64,000 nt of DNA, from contig OX453280.1 of the NCBI GenBank assembly GCA_949710005.1, positions 11,904,105-11,968,104 on the forward strand, given 5' to 3'. Position numbers and translations under genes: made by a program. This document shows, one piece after another, positions 1 to 10,256 of the stretch. A model generated the notes under the pieces. It was not told the DNA's origin. It made no database searches and saw nothing but the letters and a program-made list of their open reading frames with translations. This stretch comes from Ricordea florida (Eukaryota > Cnidaria > Anthozoa > Corallimorpharia > Ricordeidae). Within the stretch, counting starts at the first letter, position 1. Each line of letters opens with the position of its first letter.

Positions 1-1057
1 ATATGATGCACTGCAAGGTCCAAATAACTTTGTGCTGAAAAAAACGTTTGACTGATTTAGAGAATGAAAAGTCCTGTTGTATACATAAATAATGTTTTCT
101 TTTTTTTTTTTTTTGCACAACGCCATAGCACTGTAGACAGTTAAATTAAGAGAATGATCGGAATCTTTGTCAGAAAAGTCTCTTACAGGAAAAATACCCT
201 TGCAGGAACCACTTACAAAAAATCAGCTGGTTTATTATTTTCACCGATTATTATATCCAGTAAGCCAGCGTCCATAATTAGCTTAAATTATCCAGCCTGT
301 TTTACTTGCAAATATTTCTACTAGAAGTAAATAAGCAAGTCCATTAATTTAATAGTAAATTTGTCATGTCCTTGTTCTGACTGTATTTATCCTTTTAAAC
401 TGACACATTTTCCATCTCGCAAGAACCTATACGCAATACTATTTTGTCGTGATCGCTAAAATGTTGGAAACAGGTATAATATATATGCTCTGATGGGAGC
501 AAACCTTATTTTTTGAACAAGTAGCATGCAGATCACTTAAATTAAAGTGTCAATCCTTTACTCTCATTGCATATCCTTACCTGGAACCTTTGTATACTGC
601 CCTCTCAAACTCAATTAATATTGCAAAAGAGAAAGACAAAGGAAATCCGGCACCGTGACGCGTTTGGATATCTGATGACACACAGCTCATTTTTGCATTT
701 TTAATTTCTCCTAGTAAATAATTTCGTTCGAGAAGCTATATCAAACACTGGACACACCTGTCTCATCGCACATCAAGCACTTCTAATGTTGCAAAAAATT
801 ACCATCCCGCGCAATGTATTTTCAGATTTATTCTCGATGTTCGATATGTGATGAAACAATTGTATATCGTGTTTGATGCCTCCCTACATTTAAGCCAGAT
901 ATTTACATGTAACATAATGAATCAAAGATAGGGAAATTTTCAATTGTACTTTTTCTTCAATGTGCGGAAGGTGTTAAGGTTAGGGATGGTTCACTACACA
1001 TCTAAACCAATAGCCTATAGTACTAGTAATAACATAACGTGTATATTGTTATGTAAG
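1..1057. other. Non-coding stretch, no gene seen
   Basis: No open reading frame with recognisable protein similarity was seen. A T-tract lies near 98-114. Because an exon with an upstream acceptor begins at 1058, at least the right part is probably intron of that gene. The N-terminal half of the Ly6 domain that should precede it was not found here, so it either lies left of the window or is lost. Confidence 0.5.
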
Positions 1058-1177
1058 GTTGTTCTCCAGAGGTTAGCTGCAAAGTAGACCCTCCGGCCTG
1101 CAATTTTGAGGGAGTCAGCTGTGATATAGACTGCTGCCCGACAGACCTATGTACTGATTTTTATGAATCGTCACTCG
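1058..1177 (+). CDS. Ly6/uPAR three-finger domain, C-terminal exon (partial gene)
   Basis: This 120-bp exon lies between an AG acceptor (1056-1057) and a GTATGT donor (1178). Read from TGT at 1060 it gives a cysteine-rich peptide with the order C, SC, AC, SC, then DCCPTDLCTD. The CC followed by a Cys close to Asp/Asn is the hallmark end of the Ly6/uPAR fold, which makes small secreted or GPI-anchored surface proteins held by disulfides. Both ends are phase 1, the same phase used by the other Ly6-like exons at 10257 and 14742. The N-terminal half of the domain and the signal peptide are not visible upstream. The next exon is uncertain; a phase-compatible candidate is at 3895-3986. It could equally be a stranded exon of a dead copy. 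The domain call is firm, the gene model is not. Confidence 0.7.
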
Positions 1178-1576
1178 GTATGTTAATCTTTGTCTTTGAT
1201 TTCTACCTTGTTAATTTTCGAAGTTATCCGATTCAAGCACCAACCGAAATTTGTGACTGTTTGATGCGCTGTACTTTCATTCAACGGCAAATCACTAGAC
1301 TACGAATTGGAATGAGTCAAGTTTGCTTCTTATATTGCACAGGAGAACAGGAACGAGTTCCAAGACAAGTAGGAAAACAGTTCCATGAAAAGCAATTTGC
1401 TTAATACACTGTATTTTTAATTTTGGACCAATATTTAACAGTTGTGCACCAGAGGTGACATGAATATTGTAGGTTAATATTCAAATCATATTCACTGACT
1501 CTGAGCCGACTACTATATTAAATGCGAAGACGCGCTAAAAAAACCAAGACGTAGCGCGTAGAAATAGAGATTACTT
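1178..1576. other. Probable intron sequence
   Basis: This stretch follows the donor at 1178 and holds no convincing coding potential; a 74-codon open frame at 1180-1404 has no recognisable similarity. It ends at a palindromic repeat starting at 1577. Confidence 0.45.
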
Positions 1577-1713
1577 CATGGAAAATGCGCGCGTACGATT
1601 TTTATTCACGAGTTGAGTAGTATCAGAAAACGAACAAGTGAGCGGAGCGAACGAGTGAGTTTTCTGATACGAAACAACGAGTGAATAAAAAATCGTACAA
1701 AGCATTTTCCATG
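1577..1713. repeat. Imperfect foldback (inverted repeat), 55-bp arms
   Basis: Bases 1577-1631 and 1659-1713 are imperfect reverse complements of one another, most of the 55 positions matching. They start with CATGGAAAATGC, end with GTATCAGAAAAC, and enclose a 27-bp centre containing AGCGGAGCGAACGAGTGA. It has the form of a small foldback element. It sits just left of the inverted-repeat-flanked recombinase element and may be unrelated to it. Confidence 0.7.
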
Positions 1714-2101
1714 CTGTAATTTGTTTATTTTATAGATACTGAGATTTTTGAAAAGCCAAACTTTGTCAATCTAACGCGTGTGTTTAGGGAACCCATTCAA
1801 CTGCAATGTATGCGTGTAAAACTAGAATAACTAAAACATCAGTTTCTCTTTCAAAATCAAATATTTAATGAAGTAACACAAGAAATAAAACGTCAGTTTA
1901 TACCTTCACAACTTTTATAAATATTTTTCAGCTGAAAAAAAACCTGACTGAGGCTTATAAGTTCAAATTCAATGTTTGTAATTCAAATATTATAAAACTA
2001 TAAAACTATACGCTGAATAACACAACAACGCAAGTGAACTATTACCAAATCAGTATAATACAACAAAGTCAAGAAAACTGTATGCAAAAGCCTACATTGT
2101 C

Positions 2102-3456
2102 TTAGTCATCATCTGAATCGCTAGAGACTCTGATTCTTTTCCACTGTCGCTTTTCCGAGGGAGGAGGAAGGGGTGGCGATTGATTCACAGTGTTGATGGT
2201 CACAGAAAACTGTCCTCCATGAATGACTGCACCCGAGAATAAAGCCATAGACTGTTGGCCAGGGTTACTGAAGCGACAGGCTCCTTCTGGTCGAAATACA
2301 GCTGAAGTTGACGGAGTTACAGTCGGAGTGAATGGAGTGATGCTTGAACACTCACTAGAAATGTTTGCCAGTACATTTGACATATGCATTTGTTGTTTTG
2401 TTTTGATCGAGGTGACTGTAGTTTTCAATACTTTTCAGGTTTTTGTGGCCGGAGAGCTGTGCGATTTGTGTCGGTGGCACATTATTTTCACTGAGGGTTT
2501 GAATCATGGTTTTCCTAGCGCTGTGATTGCGCGGAGTTTATCTTTCTGAAGACCCGCTTTCTTTGACATTTCTTTCATAAGACCCCCGAGTTTGTTGGTG
2601 CCGACCGCGTTGCATTTGAACCAGCACTTTTCAGAATTGGAAGATTTGGATTTCATCGATACGTTGTTAACTGCAATGTAAAACGGAGCGTCGGGATCTT
2701 TCATTTTTTCTGGTATTTTCTGAACAAAAAGTTTGTAAACTGCTACCGGATCTTTTTCGCTACCATCAGTTGAAAACATTTTTGGCGCGAAGGGTCTCGC
2801 ATCGCGGTGGTCGGCGCCAGTTCTTGTTTTCGTTTGGCGCTCGTAATGAACTCCAAGTATTCAACACCCTCGTCTGTTTTGCACAACTTAACATCGCCCC
2901 AGCGCATATCGTGGTGCTCTTTTACTCCTCGAAGCCCGAAGTGGAGGCTGTTGTTCAGCCAAAGGGTGTTTAAAATGGCTTCAGGACTTGATACTCCGAG
3001 GAGGCCTTTGTCGAAAAGAAGTTTTATTTCATCCTCTGTTAGAGCCACCGATGCATTAGGCTTGTTTCCTCTTCCCTGTTTCTTGAGCTGTTTCTGTTTA
3101 GACTGGAGTGTTTTTCTTAACTTTTCAAATGCTAGGTCATTGATGATGCTGACTGGATAGGACTTTCTTTTAAGGTGCCTTTCAAAACTCGCTACCATCC
3201 CTCGGAGCGAAGACGGCTCGTATTCTTGCCCTTCCTTTGTGCGGACGCTTAATATGAATTCGCTGAGAAGTTCATTCAACTCAACAGGAGGAATTTCTGC
3301 TATCTCGCGTGTTTCTTCTTTTGTTTGAAGGAACACTGTCAACAAAGCAACCTCTCGTTTTGTTTTTTTCACCGTGTTGGGGTTTTCATGCTCGTCAATA
3401 AACGACTCAATTGTGTCGTCTAAAGACACAAACCTTGAAGCAGTTGCCTCCGCCAT
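2102..3456 (-). pseudogene. Tyrosine recombinase, DUF3504 / KIAA1958-like, frameshifted
   Basis: A YR-type recombinase would cut and rejoin DNA through a catalytic tyrosine. The likely start is the ATG at 3454-3456 (MAEATASRFVSLDD...); the open frame runs on upstream but only from a GTG. The first frame carries the DUF3504 block LHFGLRGVKEHHDMRWGDV with the first catalytic Arg. The continuation DARPFAPKMFSTDGSEKDPV is in another frame from about 2815. A third frame from about 2530 holds NHSARKTM (His-x-x-Arg) and LSGHKNLKSIENYSH with the nucleophilic Tyr. The tail TKQQMHMSNVL onward is in a fourth segment from about 2410, ending SSDSDDD at 2105. At least three frameshifts separate parts that are collinear in the family, so the gene is dead unless the assembly has errors. 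Nearly the full family length is present and the catalytic residues are still readable. Confidence 0.85.
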
Positions 3457-3505
3457 GTCGCCGAGACGAAAATGGACGACAATCGAAATCGCGATGCGAT
3501 GTTGT

Positions 3506-3593
3506 TCACTAGTGAGTTTTCGTCGTTCGCGTTTGTGATTGGACGAACGACGTTTTTTCACTAGTGAGTTTTCATCGTTCTTGTTTCCTATTG
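3506..3593 (-). promoter_or_regulatory. Tandem 51-bp direct repeat with CCAAT boxes upstream of the recombinase
   Basis: TTCACTAGTGAGTTTTC plus following bases at 3506-3542 recurs with few changes at 3557-3593, offset 51 bp. Each copy ends in ATTGG, which reads CCAAT on the minus strand, about 85 and 135 bp upstream of the recombinase ATG at 3456. Paired CCAAT boxes at that distance suit a promoter. This is inference from position and motif only. Confidence 0.35.
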
Positions 3594-3894
3594 GCTAATG
3601 CATTTTACGTATCATTTTTACGTACTCTTTCTTTCGTGAGGAAATCTCAGTATCTATGATATAAAACGTAGTTTTCATTAAATGGATTTTGTTTATACAT
3701 TTTTTCTTTAATCATTTCATCATTGGCGCGATGGCAGAATCTTATGATTGCTGCACAGGCTAATCCAGTTTCACTGTACTAGAAATACCGCTAACAAAAG
3801 ATTGTGAAATCTGGATTTATTACTTTTGGGACAGCATGGTTTAATCCAATCTATTTCCATAAGTATACTTATTGTTTTATATTGCATCCTTTAG

Positions 3895-3986
3895 AGAGTG
3901 TCAAAGAGGAAAAAGTCCAGGCCAAGAAGATGTCTCTGCTGAGCCGTCTCCAAGCTCGTGATATAGGCAGTCGCATCTTTCAATAA
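3895..3986 (+). CDS. Candidate terminal exon, phase-compatible with 1058-1177
   Basis: A pyrimidine-rich acceptor ending TTTAG (AG at 3893-3894) precedes 92 bases reading ESVKEEKVQAKKMSLLSRLQ and on to a TAA at 3984-3986. It begins with two bases, which fits the phase-1 donor at 1177. The sequence is charged and lacks the hydrophobic tail expected of a GPI-anchored Ly6 protein, so the connection is weak; it could be a chance open frame. Confidence 0.22.
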
Positions 3987-4089
3987 GGATCGATGGCAGC
4001 AGTTACTGCCATGATGCCGCAGGATCAACCTGACTAAACTGTACTATGCCTTGTTGCTGTTACGGCGGACCGTTAGAAAAGTCCTGCTT

Positions 4090-4250
4090 GTGCAGGAATT
4101 TTTTTTTCAGGTGAACCCCTCTGCACGAATTTTTTTTCTTTACCTTCTTCTTTGCATGAATTTTTTTCTCTACCTTCTTCTTTGCATGAATTTTTTTTCT
4201 CGGCATTTTCCCTTGCATGCATTTTTTTTTCCACCTCCCCCCATCACTTT
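4090..4250. repeat. Minisatellite, about 30-bp T-rich units
   Basis: About five degenerate units each contain GCATGAATTTTTTT or a close variant, followed by a C/T-rich spacer such as CTCTACCTTCTTC. Unit length is about 30 bp. It produces a spurious Phe/Leu-rich open frame on the plus strand. Confidence 0.75.
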
Positions 4251-4429
4251 TCTAATGGTCCTTAATAATTATAGTAGGTACGACTGGCACTGAATTAGCC
4301 GAGTACAATTCATTAAGTTTGAGCGGGATCAATAAAAAATAGAATTAGCTTGATATATTTGGCTCAGTCATCTTTCTTTATTTTCTTCTTATGGCTGGTT
4401 CTACGAATGGGAAAGATGAGACGAATATC

Positions 4430-4600
4430 GGGTTCTGATTGGCTACCCGAGCAGACAAAAGGTGCCTCTCTCGCCCACTCGATTTCCCTCGTTGCTCCGC
4501 GTAACATGTACAAAGAAAAAGAAAATTGCTATAATAAATCCTTTATCGACCAAGCGGGAGGTCAAGATAGTAGTATATTGGCCTCCGGTTCTATTTTGCA
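4430..4600. repeat. Possible copy of a dispersed coral-type repeat
   Basis: The order TCTGATTGGCTACCCGAGCA, then a C-rich tract near TTTCCCTCGTTGCTCCGCG, then TAATAAATCCTTTATCGACC and GGTCAAGATAGTAGTATATTG resembles, from memory, an abundant palindrome-associated repeat of scleractinian genomes. This rests on recall and was not aligned. Confidence 0.35.
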
Positions 4601-5842
4601 AAATTTTTTCTTTGCTGTAACACCACAGGCGGCCCAAGTTTCGAATGACATTGTTGCTTGAAAAACAGACAAAAATTAAAATTTTCATGCTGGTATGTTC
4701 ATGCTTAATTCGAAACCTGCTTGACCGTTATTATTTCTTTGTTGTATGATCGATTTAGGAGCGGTTTTTTAGGTGGTTTTTTTAAACGTTTTTCGTAGTA
4801 TATTGCGGAGTAATATGGTGCGTTTTTCTAGGTTTTCTTGAACAGTTATTATTTACCATAAATCGTCTATTAAGCCCCCATCTCAAACAAGCATCCCCCG
4901 ACATCCTTGCCCTTTAAAACGTTCCTGAAATAAATAACAGAGGAAAGATTTAAACACTGCTGTTCATTCGGATATGTCAGTAAATCCTGTCTTTAGTGAA
5001 ACTGATCACATTTTTCTTCTGTCAGCGTATTTCAAGATTTACTTCTAGCTAAAAGCCAAAACAGCCCTTCAACCTTAGCCTCATCGTGTTGCCATTGTAA
5101 CCATGTTACAGAGGCTCAGTGCTTTGGAATTTGCTGACTTCCAAATATATTAATCTTGTTGATGCAAGCCACCATCTTGCCAGAAAGTCTCAAACTTGAG
5201 AGCTTTTTAAAACCGTTAATTTCAACGTTGTATCAGCATCGACCACTAGATCTGAGCTTGACGATTTTGCATATATTTGAATGTAACTTTGTTTCAATAT
5301 CTTATTTTAGCATTCAATTCGTCTCAAACTACATTTAATTTATATTTAATATTTAGCTGTATTTGAATTTAATCTAGAGTAGAGTACTGTGCACAACCCC
5401 ACAAGGTTTCATCTCTTAACTAATCGTGCATAAATGAAGGCATGGCTTTCTATACCCTACCTGAATATACCATCGACTTTTAGTGTTACACCGACTGAGC
5501 TACGTGGATATAATGCTGTTGTTAAAACAATCAAATACTCGAGATTTCTCCTTGTATACCAAAGATGGCCTTAATCTTAAAATGTTTTCTCTGCCAAATC
5601 AAATTTTTGGTCTTTTGTTCGTAATGACTGAGCTTTTATTCCTTAGGACTGGAAAACTCGGTGGAAATTTGACTCACATAGATATATACATAGCTTATTA
5701 AAAACATCATCATTGCATCCTACTTGGCTAAAGAACAATAACTCTTTTAATGCAGACAGTAGCAATTTAACTATGAAATAAGTGATAATAGAAGCTAAGA
5801 ATATCAAATAGCTTTTAACAAGATGTAAGATGTAAGATGTAA
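4601..5842. other. Non-coding stretch, no gene seen
   Basis: A+T-rich sequence with only short unrecognised open frames. It ends in three tandem copies of the 7-mer GATGTAA (about 5822-5842), directly before the truncated LINE. Confidence 0.5.
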
Positions 5843-5858
5843 ACTCGAAGCTGCCGAA

Positions 5859-7380
5859 ATGCCTGATCTCTCCTGTACTTTGGACAAATTAACGCTTGAC
5901 TGTCAGTTAAATGCCTTCTCACCTACTTCAATCGTTGAACTTTCGGAAGTTGCACGCACTGTTGTGTCTAAGTCTTGTAGCCTGGACCCTCTGCCTGCCG
6001 TCTTGTTAAAAGAAAATTTTGACATGCTTCTACCTACGCTTTGCAGGATTGTAAACTTGTCCCTGGAATCTGGATATGTGCCTCCTTCACTAAAAACCGC
6101 CGTCTTTCTGCCACTACTCAAGAAACCATCCTTGGACCACGAAATCCTTAGTAATTACAGGCCTATTTCAAATCTCAAGGTCATTTCAAAAATCATCGAA
6201 AAAGTTGTTGCAGTACGTCTTCAGGACTACTTGGAATCCAACCAACTTAATGAGCCGCTACAATCAGCCTACAAGCGATTTCATAGCTGTGAAACAGCTC
6301 TTGTACGTGTACATAATGATATTTTGCGTGCCATTGACGATCGTCACTGTGTTATACTCCTGTTACTTGATCTATCTGCTGCTTTTGACACTGTTGATCA
6401 CGACATTCTTTTAACAAGACTGAAATCCAAGTTTTCAATCTGTGGCACTGCCCTTGAATGGTTTCGTTCCTATCTAACAAACCGCACACAATTTACCTTA
6501 ATCGATGTAAAAAAATCACAGTCTCGTGAGCTTAAATGTGGAGTCCCCCAAGGTTCGGTCCTAGGGCCTATCCTGTACTTACTTTATACTGCACCACTGG
6601 CTGACATTCTTCGGTACCACGAAATGCAATTTCACTTCTACGCTGACGATACGCAGTTATATATCTCTTTTTCAACAATCAACGACGTCGAATTAACTAA
6701 TGCAGTTGGAAAAATTGAGGAATGTTTGTCTGATCTTGACAAGTGGATGTCTCTTAACAAGTTAAAACTAAATAAGGACAAGACGGAACTTCCTTATCTA
6801 TACTCGAAACACAACCCGCAACAGTCTCTACCATCAATCCGTTTTGGTCAAGACATAATTCAGCCATCTCAATTTGCTAGAAACATCGGTGTGATATTTG
6901 ACAGTACCATGACTATGCTTCCGCATATCAGTTCTATTTGTAAATCGGCCTCTTATCATCTGCGCAACATCTCCCGGATAAGGAAATTCTTATCTACGAA
7001 AACCACTGAGATCCTGGTCCATGCTTTTGTGTCTCGACCACATCACTCCAATACTGAAAGAATTACACTGGCTTCCTGTTTCTGAACGCATTAAATTCAA
7101 GATAATGTTACTTACCTTTAAGGCTCTTCATCAACAATCTCCTGTCTACATTCAAGATCTAGTAGCGTACTACCAACCTTCCAGAATCCTCCGATCATCA
7201 TACTTATTACTTCTTAACCCCACGAATTTTCACCTGAAGACGTATGGTTCTCGAGCTTTTGCTGTTTCCGCTCCTGAACTCTGGAACAGTCTACCTGTTT
7301 CTATCCGCTCATGTGACAATCTAAGTTTTTTTAAATCTAAACTCAAAACTCACCTTTATAAGAAAATTAATTATTCTTAG
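5859..7380 (+). pseudogene. Reverse transcriptase of a CR1/L2-like LINE, internally deleted
   Basis: In the intact element this enzyme copies the LINE RNA into DNA at a nicked target. The first frame (5859-7085, 408 codons) starts at ATG with [10 protein letters not shown] and shows the RT motifs in order: [26 protein letters not shown] with the first catalytic Asp, [17 protein letters not shown], and FYADDTQLY with the catalytic Asp pair. After HAFVS at about 7040 the expected segment, usually a few dozen residues with a DYCNSLL-like motif, is missing. The sequence resumes in another frame as [20 protein letters not shown] and runs to a stop at 7380 (KINYS). The deletion plus frame change, with the missing endonuclease, makes it non-functional. 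Confidence 0.9.
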
Positions 7381-7456
7381 CGATTTTTATTTTCTATTAC
7401 TTTCTTAAATGCACACTTTAATTATTAAGATTAGTACAGCTCATTTTAGCGAAAAG

Positions 7457-7491
7457 TATAGCGCCTAGAGCAGTCATGGATAGGCGCTATA
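7457..7491 (+). other. LINE 3' terminal hairpin
   Basis: TATAGCGCCTA (7457-7467) pairs exactly with TAGGCGCTATA (7481-7491) around a 13-base loop, immediately before the (ATTT)n tail. In several LINE clades a stem-loop at this position is what the reverse transcriptase recognises; that role here is inferred. Confidence 0.7.
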
Positions 7492-7520
7492 TAAATATTT
7501 ATTTATTTATTATTTATTAA
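7491..7520. repeat. (ATTT)n LINE tail
   Basis: A run of ATTT/TTTA units ends the LINE, in place of a poly(A) tail. No clear target-site duplication was recognised. Confidence 0.75.
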
Positions 7521-10256
7521 CAAAAGTCCGCTGTTGACAATGACGTATAATAACTCTGTCTCTAAAACGATTTCGGTCTTATGTATCGTGAGACCTGGTA
7601 CTTGCGACTTATGCTTGTTTCTACGTTGGGTTCAGAGGGGGAAGCAGATGATGGCACTTGTCATTATCATCACTGCTGATTTCTGCAAACAACTTGCAAC
7701 TCTCCTATCGTGCAAGGTGGCAATATCAAAAGCTTCGAGGGCCTGACTATGCTACCAGGTCACCTGTACCCATTACCTAGATGTAGCGCTTGCTTTTGTA
7801 GACCTTCTCTATCCTCAGTGCGGTGAGGACGAATAAAAATATTAGCATGCGTACTCCGCACCAGGGCGAACGCAGGTGTTACAGAAACTAAAGAGGTCCA
7901 CAGCTGCTACTTTCCGTTGCGTGCTTCAGTTGTTTCATTATTTCTTTCGAAAAGATCTGTTCCACTCTTAGCATTTTCTATTCCGTCAGAAATGCTTTCC
8001 TTTTCGGTTCTTATTATCTTACATCTGTTAGCTCCTACTTAACTTTTTGGACTATTGAAACTGTCCCTCGAACCCCTCCCTCCGTGGCCTCCGTCTCCAA
8101 TCACGAAACGTTGTCAAGCTCGAATTACGTCCGGAAAACTAACTGAACTTGTCAAAAATCTGACGTTCATTGTAAATCAGGTTTAACTTCAGCTATACAA
8201 TAATCCAGTTGAGCACACACACACACAAAAACATAAAGTGAGAAATTCTCGTCTACAGACGGTAAAAACGCAGTACAAGATCTGAAGTGCTTGCAAAACG
8301 ACCTTTAAAACTCGTTAATAAAAGCTTTGAGGAATCCACTTTTGTTGTAGCCACTGTCATTGGGATGTTAAGAGTGAAAACTTGACGCGCGAGAGATACT
8401 GGGATTTCAAGTGTTGGTAGCAGTTTCGGATTACGATCGACTTCACACTTTCTGTTCAAGATGACTGGAATTGCTATATTCACTGGCAAAAGAAACTGAT
8501 ATTTGATTTTTTTTGTATAGCTATTATGGTTTTGAACGAAACTATAAGGTTCCATTTTGACGAAGAAAGAAGAAAGACTTCAGATACGAGGGTTGCTTTG
8601 ACTCCAACATGCAATTTTTGCTTTCTAAAAAATCTGACGCCTTAGGCATAGACGAAAGTCACGAGAAGTGTTTCACCGTCTTAATTGACGTAGTCTAGTG
8701 TTTGCGAAGCGTTTTCTGTAAGTTAGTGGAAAACTGTTTATGGTTACCAAGACAGCGCAAAGAGGTATTTTTCCATTTTGCTCCAAATTGAAATAAGCAT
8801 GGCAAATATTTCAACCACTTTCTTCCCGCAAAACTTTGTAAAGACAATCGCATATTTCTCTTTTTGACTTTGATGCCCTTTTTTCTCACAAAATGCCTTT
8901 TGCGCATTCTAAAAATGATATATAGAGAAGCGGAGGGAATTATCTTTGAGGCAGAGACTTGTAATGTGATCATAGGGACTCTTGTGGACAAAATAACACT
9001 GAAATAGACACTGTTTAGACTTAAATGTATTTTAGCATTATTTATAACTTTAAAGCTCATTTTTCTCTAGATCCCAATCTTTAAAATTCACGAGACTCAG
9101 CTTCTTGGTTTTCTATAACTTTATTCTGTCTGCGTTGTTTATTTACCGAAAACTGATGTAAACTGAGGAAAGAAGGCAAGAAGAAGCTGGCCGAGTCCTC
9201 GCTATAACTCCCTTGTGTCAGTCATAACGATAGGTTCCTATCCAATGGAATTGTAGCCGCAATAACGGTTAGTGCTTTAGACGCATTGATTTCATTAATA
9301 AAATATTCTCTACAGGGTGCGCTTTTCTTTATTATTTTTACTTTGTTTAATTATGGTCATTGTCTTACTCATTTTGCGTGTATATTTCACGGTGTGGCTT
9401 TTTGTGGTTATGACTTGCTTTTCACTCAAGATCAAACCATACATTAGGAAACAAAGTTTAGCTTCAAATCTCCATTGGAAGAGCAGTTGGTAACATATGT
9501 GGGTAAGCTAGGTGGTGCTATTGGGAGAGGAAGAGGGGGGTGGGAAGGGCGTGGGGGAGCGGTGAAGGCTTCAATACCCGCGCCCCCAACTTGAAAATGT
9601 AGAAAATAAAGATATACTGTTATCACGTGTAAACTATTCAAAATAACAGACATAAATAAATGAAGCCATCGATTAAATGGCTTCAAGTGTTGAAGACCTC
9701 AACAAATCGCCTGCCATAAAGACTCTGCTTGGATACAAACCGTTGCGACTTTGTCTCAATGTCCTATTTTCAAGAGCATATATATTAATCGCTGCGACAA
9801 CTAAAAGAACCATCTGCCAAAAAAAAACAAAAAACAAAAAAAAACACTATGAGTTGAAACAAGATCAGTTTGAAATTTTTTTTTCAATGCTCTGTCATAA
9901 GTCTATTAATTGAGCAAGGCAGAAAAAAACGCAGAATAGTTGGCTTGGAAACACGTGAAAAGTGAGATTGGGCAACCTGCCTTTAGCATTTGTGTGTGCC
10001 CCGTTTGGGTTTGGATAACTTCAAATCCTGTCATGAAACAGCTTTCAGCTGTGTACGTGTCAGAAGCCAATGAAGAGCAAACAGTAATTAAGATCTACAG
10101 CTATTTTGAGCTGTCTACCTTCGCCAAACAAACACTTGGTTGATCGGCCTATTCACATTATAATCTGGCGGAATTAGGAAAATGAAAATCGGAAAGAAGA
10201 ATATCCCAAAATTGTTGTCTTCGATACTTAGTAATATATCCCATTTTCTTTTGTAG
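7521..10256. other. Non-coding stretch, no gene seen
   Basis: Only short unrecognised open frames were found on either strand. An (AC)n run lies near 8213-8226, and an A-rich tract near 9820-9845. The right end has a pyrimidine-rich TTTTCTTTTGTAG acceptor at 10256 for the next Ly6-like copy. No signal-peptide exon with a matching phase-1 donor could be assigned with confidence. Confidence 0.5.

Larger units (their letters stand above)
1732..3657 (-). mobile_element. DUF3504/Crypton-like tyrosine-recombinase element between 16-bp inverted repeats
   Basis: ATAGATACTGAGATTT at 1732-1747 is repeated exactly in reverse complement at 3642-3657, and the minus-strand recombinase pseudogene lies between them. 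The unit is about 1.93 kb and lies in the probable intron after the Ly6 exon at 1058-1177. Cryptons and their DUF3504 relatives use a tyrosine recombinase and are generally described as lacking terminal inverted repeats, so the limits given here are a hypothesis. Bases 1748-2101, downstream of the recombinase frame, are A+T-rich with no gene seen. Confidence 0.5.
5843..7520 (+). mobile_element. 5'-truncated LINE (CR1/L2-like non-LTR retrotransposon)
   Basis: The element keeps most of a reverse transcriptase, the C-terminal domain, a 3' untranslated region with a perfect hairpin (7457-7491), and a terminal (ATTT)n tail. The endonuclease region is absent, as expected from incomplete reverse transcription at insertion. 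Homology to the family begins close after a GATGTAA triplet repeat. A deletion at about 7040 breaks the frame, so this is a dead copy. Confidence 0.85.

Noticed and set aside
1180-1404. 74-codon open frame following the Ly6 exon
   Set aside because: It starts just beyond the donor site and contains no Ly6 or GPI-tail features, so intron sequence is the better reading.
2223-3160. Plus-strand open frames over the recombinase
   Set aside because: They are antisense shadows of the minus-strand DUF3504 frames, which carry the catalytic motifs.
4051-4293. 80-codon Phe/Leu-rich open frame
   Set aside because: It follows from the T-rich minisatellite units, not from coding constraint.
8253-9060. 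Minus-strand open frames of 100 and 121 codons
   Set aside because: Low-information composition, no recognisable domain and no supporting splice or promoter context.
9353-9430. Hydrophobic start MVIVLLILRVYF as a signal-peptide exon for the Ly6-like copy at 10257
   Set aside because: No phase-1 donor of reasonable quality follows it, and the reading continues as generic T-rich sequence.
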